Source of the DNA: Saccharum officinarum
Lineage: Eukaryota; Streptophyta; Magnoliopsida; Poales; Poaceae
Direction: 5' to 3'
DNA: 64,000 bases
Assembly: GCA_020631735.1 (NCBI GenBank)
Contig: CM036201.1
Span: forward strand, 80,018,502-80,082,501
The notes under the pieces are model-generated. The model did not search any database. It was given only the letters and a program-made list of their open reading frames with translations, and had not been told where the DNA came from. Position 1 is the stretch's first letter, and each line of letters starts with the position of its first letter. Shown here in pieces: positions 59,489 through 64,000 of this stretch. The position numbers and the translations under genes were made by a program.

Positions 59489-60336
59489 CTCATCCTTCTT
59501 CCATCTCGATGACCTCCTTCTCGATCGGATGTGGATAGACTTCCATCCTAGTTCATACATATTCGGGGCCGCTCTACAGGAGTAGTTCCTTTTTCTTTTT
59601 AACTAGGTTGTGTTTCTATTCATCCTACTCCTTCGGCGTCCGCTTGCCATTCCTCCTCGGACAAGGCATATTCGTTTTATTACGGGAATCACTACCAATC
59701 CTCGTCTCCAACAGTAGAAGAAAATCTCAACCCCAAAAGTTATTCTTGGGGGAGTTATAAATCTTATTGAGGGTTTTAAAACGCATCATCTTCAACAAAA
59801 TGAGAAAATCTCAACCCCAGTATATCTCCTCTTCCTAGCGTCTCTACTCTGTCGCCACTCCTCATTCGTCGCCACTCCTCTTCCTATCCTGGTCCTCCTT
59901 GGCCTCATCTCGTCCTCCCTCTAGTGGCCCGCTGCCCTCCTCAATCTGGTGCCTGGCAATTGGTGCAGACCTCGCATTGCTCCGTCGTGGCACGCGGACG
60001 ATGTGAGTGGGGGCGGCAGGAGCTGCGGCAAGGCGCTCGGTGCATCTTGATTGCAGGAGTCCCCATCCCTATCCCTGGTGCCGGCGCCCGCAACCGCCAT
60101 CTTGCCGTTGGCGTCCTCATCCTTGTCCCTAGCGCCAGCAGTTGGAGCTTGCGCCAAAAATCTCAGTTATGGGGGCGTGGATTTCCCTCATTTTTGAGGG
60201 GTTGGAAGATGGATTTTGAGGGGCTGAAAAAATCTCATTACGAGCTAGAATGGGGATCTGCTAGAGCTCTCAAATCCCTCCAACTGTAGCTTTTTCTCAT
60301 TGGAGGTGGGGATTGGAAGATTTGCGGAGATGCTTT
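59489..60336. repeat. MITE-like intergenic repeat
   Basis: Contains 'ctccaacagtagaag' near 59708 and 'ttgcggagatgctttt' near 60322, ends of the kind seen in grass MITEs with GCATCTCC/GGAGATGC termini; a similar left end is at 31709. The 121-codon frame at 59924-60289 shows no domain and spans this repeat, so it is not called. Confidence 0.35.
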
Positions 60337-61064
60337 TATCGGGTTATCCTTTTTGCCACTGTCTCGTGGTCCATCTCTTAAGGGATGAGAGATTGTAGTG
60401 TTGCATTAACCTTCCTGCATGTCACTTTTGTCCCAACTCATTAAGTTCTCCTTGCATTTTGGTGTGCCTTGATTTTGGCTAAGTTTGGTTCCGCTTATGG
60501 CCTTCCGGGACAACTTCCCATTGAAAACAAAAACAAAAGCATTATCAAACATGTGGCATCTTTATGGATTATCTGAGAAGCGCTTGCACCTTTTCAACAT
60601 GAAATCCGATAAAACTCAGCATGCACAAGCACAAAGCAAAACTAAACTGAGAGCTAGCATCCATGTTTGCTGAAGATAGGGTTGACAATTTATGAGTTCA
60701 ATCAAGTTCTTATCAAAGTTAAAGAAGCTTGATTTAGAACGAGTTAATAACAAAACTAGAACAAGCTACATATCATACAATGGAGGCAGTACCAGTAGGA
60801 GTATTTGCTGATCAAAATGCATAAGAAGAAGAAAAAATGGAGATAAAATTGCCATGCGCAGTTGGAGAGCATCAGCGAATCAGCATCTATAATCTTGCTC
60901 TCTGTGGTCACCGCTTTTCTCAAATTTCACTGGCCCTTTTGGAGAGCACGGGGGGACGGAGGAGGACCGATGCGCGGCAACATGCATGTACTGACCGTGG
61001 AACCTGGAAAAGCTAGCACGCGCGAGCTCACAAGTCACACTCACACCAACAGGGTTTTGCCCTA
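60337..61064. other. Intergenic DNA, no gene seen
   Basis: AT-rich; short frames only. Confidence 0.5.
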
Positions 61065-61306
61065 GGCCCAGTTTAGTTCCCCAAGAATTTTACAAAAATT
61101 TTCACATTCCCCGTCACATCGAATCTTTGAACGCATGCATGAAGCATTAAATATAAATAAAAAATAAAACTAATTACACAGTTTAGACGAAATCCACGAG
61201 ACGAATCTTTTAAGCCTAATTAGACTATGATTGGACAATAATTGTCAAATAACAATGAAAATGCTACAGTGTCCATTTTGCCAAATTTTTTACATCTAAA
61301 CAGGCC
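61065..61306. mobile_element. MITE of the GGCC-GTTTAG family
   Basis: About 242 bp from GGCCCAGTTTAG to CTAAACAGGCC, with the interior 'cacatcgaatctttgaacgc' shared with 24693, 25693 and 62040. Noncoding. Confidence 0.65.
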
Positions 61307-62039
61307 CCTGGTTGCAGTCGCAGGCCCTCTTCTTCGCCAACCAGGCAACCACGCTTCGACAGCGGGTGAATCCATATTTGTTTGTACCACAATGTTGACG
61401 ATGCATGCACGTGCCAGTTTAATTTTTCAGACCTGGTTCCTACTATGGTTGGTGTATTGACTGCAAACGTGTGCAGCAGTCAAAAGAAAGTGCAGGTACT
61501 AGAAAAGCAGGCTTGCAGATGAATCGGATAGCTGGACGAATTTGACTGACTGAACCGGCCGCTGCTCGAGTTCGAGTGGGTCTCCATTTTTTTTTCTTCA
61601 ACAACAAGCCCATCCATCTGCACTTATAAAAATATTCCCTCCTAAAAATAATGAAAATATACTAATTTTGACTATTTTGATCAGCGAGAAGTTTTATGTC
61701 GTTATTTTCAAAACTACTATATCATATAGAATGAAACGAAATATGGATGAAACACTCATTCTCAATAAAAAAAAGTCTCATTCTATAATTTCAAAAAAAA
61801 AGTCTCATTCTATGGTTCGATATGCATCTAATTTTATAACTCATAAAGAGTTGGTAATTGTATCAAGAGAGTTTTATCCCATAAAACTCATTTCTGATCT
61901 CTTTTCTTTAAAACGTTATTACGTCGTCAAAAATACTTTTTTTGCGACGAATCGTCGAAAATACTTATGTGACAGCTTATTAACTACTCTGATGCCCACT
62001 GAGAATGCGCATAGAAAAAGGAGACGTGTTTTCTTTCTT
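61307..62039. other. Intergenic DNA, no gene seen
   Basis: AT-rich. It includes CCCTCCTAAAAATAATG near 61637, faintly Stowaway-like, and 'gagttttatcccataaaactcat' near 61869, which echoes the small element at 62265. The 133-codon frame at 61668-62069 is AT-rich and domain-less and is not called. Confidence 0.45.
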
Positions 62040-62480
62040 GGGCAGTGTTTACTTCCTTCAAAATTCTAAAAATTTTACAAGATTCTCCGTCACATCGAAT
62101 CTTTAGACGCATGTATGGAGCATTAAATGTAGGTAAAAAAATAACTAATTGCACAGTTTGTCTGTAAATGTCGAGACGAATCTTTTAAGCCTAGTTAGTC
62201 CATGATTGGATAAATTTTACCTAATAATAACAAAAAGTGCTACATGAACTTTACACACACTTTAGACCAGTCTCAATGGAGTTTCATCAGAGTTTCATGG
62301 GCATTAAATGTGTTGATGTGGCACCGTATTAATGAAGTGAGAGATGATAAGAGTTTCATGGGAGTAGAGAGAGTTTCATCCCCATGAAACTCTTCTGCAC
62401 TATTTCCAAAATATGGATGTGTTGAAAACTGGGTCATAAAACCTCCATTGAGACTGACCTTCCAACCATCTAAACACACC
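62040..62480. mobile_element. MITE of the GGCC-GTTTAG family carrying a nested MITE
   Basis: Left end GGGCAGTGTTTAC, right end CATCTAAACACACC, with the family interior 'cacatcgaatctttagacgc'. Split at 62264/62460 by another element. Its right end is about 139 bp before the glycosyltransferase ATG. Confidence 0.65.
62265..62459. mobile_element. Pong/mPing-like MITE nested in another MITE
   Basis: 195 bp with 15-bp ends GACCAGTCTCAATGG and CCATTGAGACTGACC. The left end matches the mPing/Pong terminus GGCCAGTCACAATGG at 13 of 15 bases. Flanks are TTA (62262-62264) and TTC (62460-62462), a TTA-type duplication with one change. The interior has repeated GAGTTTCATGGG/CCCATGAAACTC. This supports the PIF/Harbinger superfamily. 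Confidence 0.7.
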
Positions 62481-62522
62481 CTGGAAACATTCCAAATGAG
62501 GAACTGCAACGGAAGACTTTTT

Positions 62523-62541
62523 ATAACAAATATAATAAATT
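62523..62541 (+). promoter_or_regulatory. Possible TATA region of the glycosyltransferase gene
   Basis: TATAACAAATATAATAAAT lies about 80-95 bp before the ATG and just downstream of the nested MITEs. Position and composition are compatible with a core promoter but there is no independent support. Confidence 0.3.
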
Positions 62542-62618
62542 ACCTTGGTCGAGTATTTATTAACCTGAGTTGTAACCCCAACGGTTCAGATCCATCCATT
62601 GTCCTTGTCCAGTTGTCC

Positions 62619-64000
62619 ATGGGCACGCACACGCCGCCACCGCAGGACGTCCGGAGCGATGGCGGCGGCGGCCCGCACGTGCTTCTCGTCCCGTACCCGG
62701 CGCAGGGCCACATGCTCCCGCTTCTGGACCTCGCCGCGCTGCTCGCCGCGCGCGGCCTCGCGGTGACCGTCGCCGTCACGTCCGGCAACGCCGCGCTGCT
62801 GTCGCCGCTGGTCTGCGCGTGCCCGTCCGTGGCCGTGCTCTCGCTGCCCTTCCCGTCGTCGCCGCTGCTCCCGCCGGGAGCGGCGAGAACACCAAGGACC
62901 TCCCGCGCCACCTCTTCCGGCCCTTCATGGTCTCCCTCGCGGCGCTCCGCGCGCCGCTCCTCACCTGGTGCAACGAGCGGAGACGGCACGGCCACCGCGT
63001 GACGGCCGTCGTCTCCGACTTCTTCACGGGGTGGACGCAGCCGCTGGCCAAGGAGCTGGGCGTGCCGCACGTCACCTTCTCCCCCTCCTGCGCGCTCCAC
63101 CTCGCCATGTCGCACGCCCTGTGGCGCAGCCCGCCGACGAGGCGCCGCCGCGAGGACCCCGACGCCGCTGCCGACGACGAGGCGGTCACGTTCCCGGAGG
63201 TCCCCGGCTCACCTACCTTCCCGTGGCGCCACCTGTCGGGGCTGTTCCGGCAGTACGCGGCCGGCGACGAGTTGTCCGAGGCGATCCGGCAGCTCTTCCT
63301 CTGGAACCTGGGCAGCGCGTGCTTCGTCGCCAACACGTTCGCGGCGCTGGAGGCGGACTACGTGACGCGGCAGCTCCCGGACCTGGCGTCGAAGCGGGTA
63401 TTCGCGGTGGGCCCGCTGTCGGACGCCGGCGGCGCGGCCACGTCCACGTCGGGCGGCGACCGCGGCGGGAAGCCTGCGGTGGCGGCGGCGCGGGTGTCCG
63501 CGTGGCTGGACGCGTTCCCGGACGGCTCGGTGGTGTACGTCGGCTTCGGGACGCAGCAGGCGCTGTCGGCGGCGCAGGCGGCTTTGGTGGCGGACGCACT
63601 GGCGCGGAGCTCGGCGGTGTTCGTGTGGGCGGCGAGGGCGGGCACGGCGGTGCCCGACGGGTTCGAGGCGGGCACGGCGTCGCGCGGGCTGGTGATCCAC
63701 GGGTGGGCGCCGCAGGTGGAGGTGCTGCGCCACCGCGCCGTGGGCTGGTTCCTGACGCACTGCGGCTGGAACTCGGTGCTGGAGGCGGCCGCCGCCGGGG
63801 TGGCCATGCTGGCGTGGCCGATGGGCGCCGACCAGTTCACGGACGCGCGGCTGCTCGCGGAGGCCGGCGTGGCCGTGCCCGTGGCGGAGGGCGCCGACGC
63901 CGTGCCGGACGCCGGGACGATGGCGGCGGCGATCGCCGCGGCCGTCGGGAAGGAGGGGCAGACCGTGAGGGAGCGCGCGGCGGAGCTCGGACGCTTGGCG
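62619..64000 (+). CDS. UDP-glycosyltransferase, UGT89-like (group B), one frameshift, 3' end outside window
   Basis: Likely transfers a sugar from a UDP-sugar to a small acceptor such as a flavonoid or other phenolic, in the cytosol. The ATG at 62619 (context TCCATGGG) precedes the family start V-P-Y-P-A-Q-G-H, with the catalytic histidine at residue 31; an upstream in-frame ATG (62448) lies in MITE sequence and is rejected. The frame is open to about 62878, then shifts: one base seems missing in GCCGGGAGCGGCG near 62877-62880. From 62879 the other frame is open for 374 codons to the window end and has V-S-D-F-F-x-G-W-T and a complete 44-residue PSPG sugar-donor box at 63704-63835, from W to Q with H-C-G-W-N-S inside. 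About 25-30 C-terminal residues are missing for the usual 460-490. Very high GC3 and no intron so far suit this family. The frameshift may be an assembly error. The acceptor is unknown. Confidence 0.88.
63704..63835 (+). other. PSPG box of the glycosyltransferase
   Basis: Exactly 44 codons beginning W-A-P-Q-V-E-V and ending W-P-M-G-A-D-Q. It contains the invariant H-C-G-W-N-S core and the final D-Q pair that contacts the UDP-sugar. The final glutamine usually indicates glucose rather than galactose as donor sugar. Confidence 0.92.

Noticed and set aside
59924..60289. 121-codon frame as a gene
   Set aside because: No recognisable domain, overlaps a repeat-like segment, and the opposite strand is also open.
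61668..62069. 133-codon frame as a gene
   Set aside because: AT-rich, runs into a MITE and has no family features.
62448..62618. Upstream ATG as start of the glycosyltransferase
   Set aside because: The extra 57 codons are translated from MITE and spacer sequence and are not part of the family's N terminus.

Overview
The window is nuclear DNA of a grass, probably an Andropogoneae/Panicoideae species such as sugarcane, sorghum or a relative. The evidence is long-LTR Ty3/gypsy elements with an initiator-tRNA-Met primer site, a Sirevirus-like Ty1/copia family, abundant Tourist-type MITEs, a grass tRNA-derived SINE, and a GC-rich, monocot-style glycosyltransferase gene. Species assignment is inference. 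Two 100-N runs (21398-21497, 44007-44106) are assembly gaps of unknown true size.

Layout. 1-10062: a decayed long-LTR gypsy element (5' LTR end 1-672, internal 673-5721, 3' LTR 5722-10062). 10063-21397: a related minus-strand element inserted into that LTR, in the order LTR-internal-LTR-internal-LTR stub; its 1.93 kb internal parts are noncoding. 21498-32160: repeat-rich intergenic DNA with a full-length SINE with perfect target duplications, several MITEs, a diverged tandem duplication of an unknown low-copy sequence (about 23.9-25.2 kb and 27.9-30.0 kb) and low-complexity repeats. 32161-32867 plus 54616-59488: fused gypsy-type LTRs, split by two insertions of one copia family. These are a solo LTR (32868-34811) and a composite with two internal regions (34823-54615). 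59489-62618: MITE-rich intergenic DNA. 62619-64000: a UDP-glycosyltransferase gene, broken by one apparent missing base and running off the window end.

The only ordinary host gene I can support is the UDP-glycosyltransferase. The copia composite encodes gag, protease, integrase, reverse transcriptase and RNase H, but both copies share a gag frame break and a TAG stop before the reverse transcriptase. Copy A also has a break before RNase H, so neither looks autonomous.

The best material for follow-up is: the two tandem retroelement arrays; near-identical internal regions flanked by LTRs of distinguishable lineages; GC palindrome arrays upstream of the copia LTR TATA box; an exon-like island and hairpin conserved between otherwise divergent gypsy-type LTRs; the diverged paired blocks at 24/28 kb; and nested MITEs just upstream of the glycosyltransferase. 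I found no convincing novel enzymatic system. All identity and divergence figures are by-eye counts.
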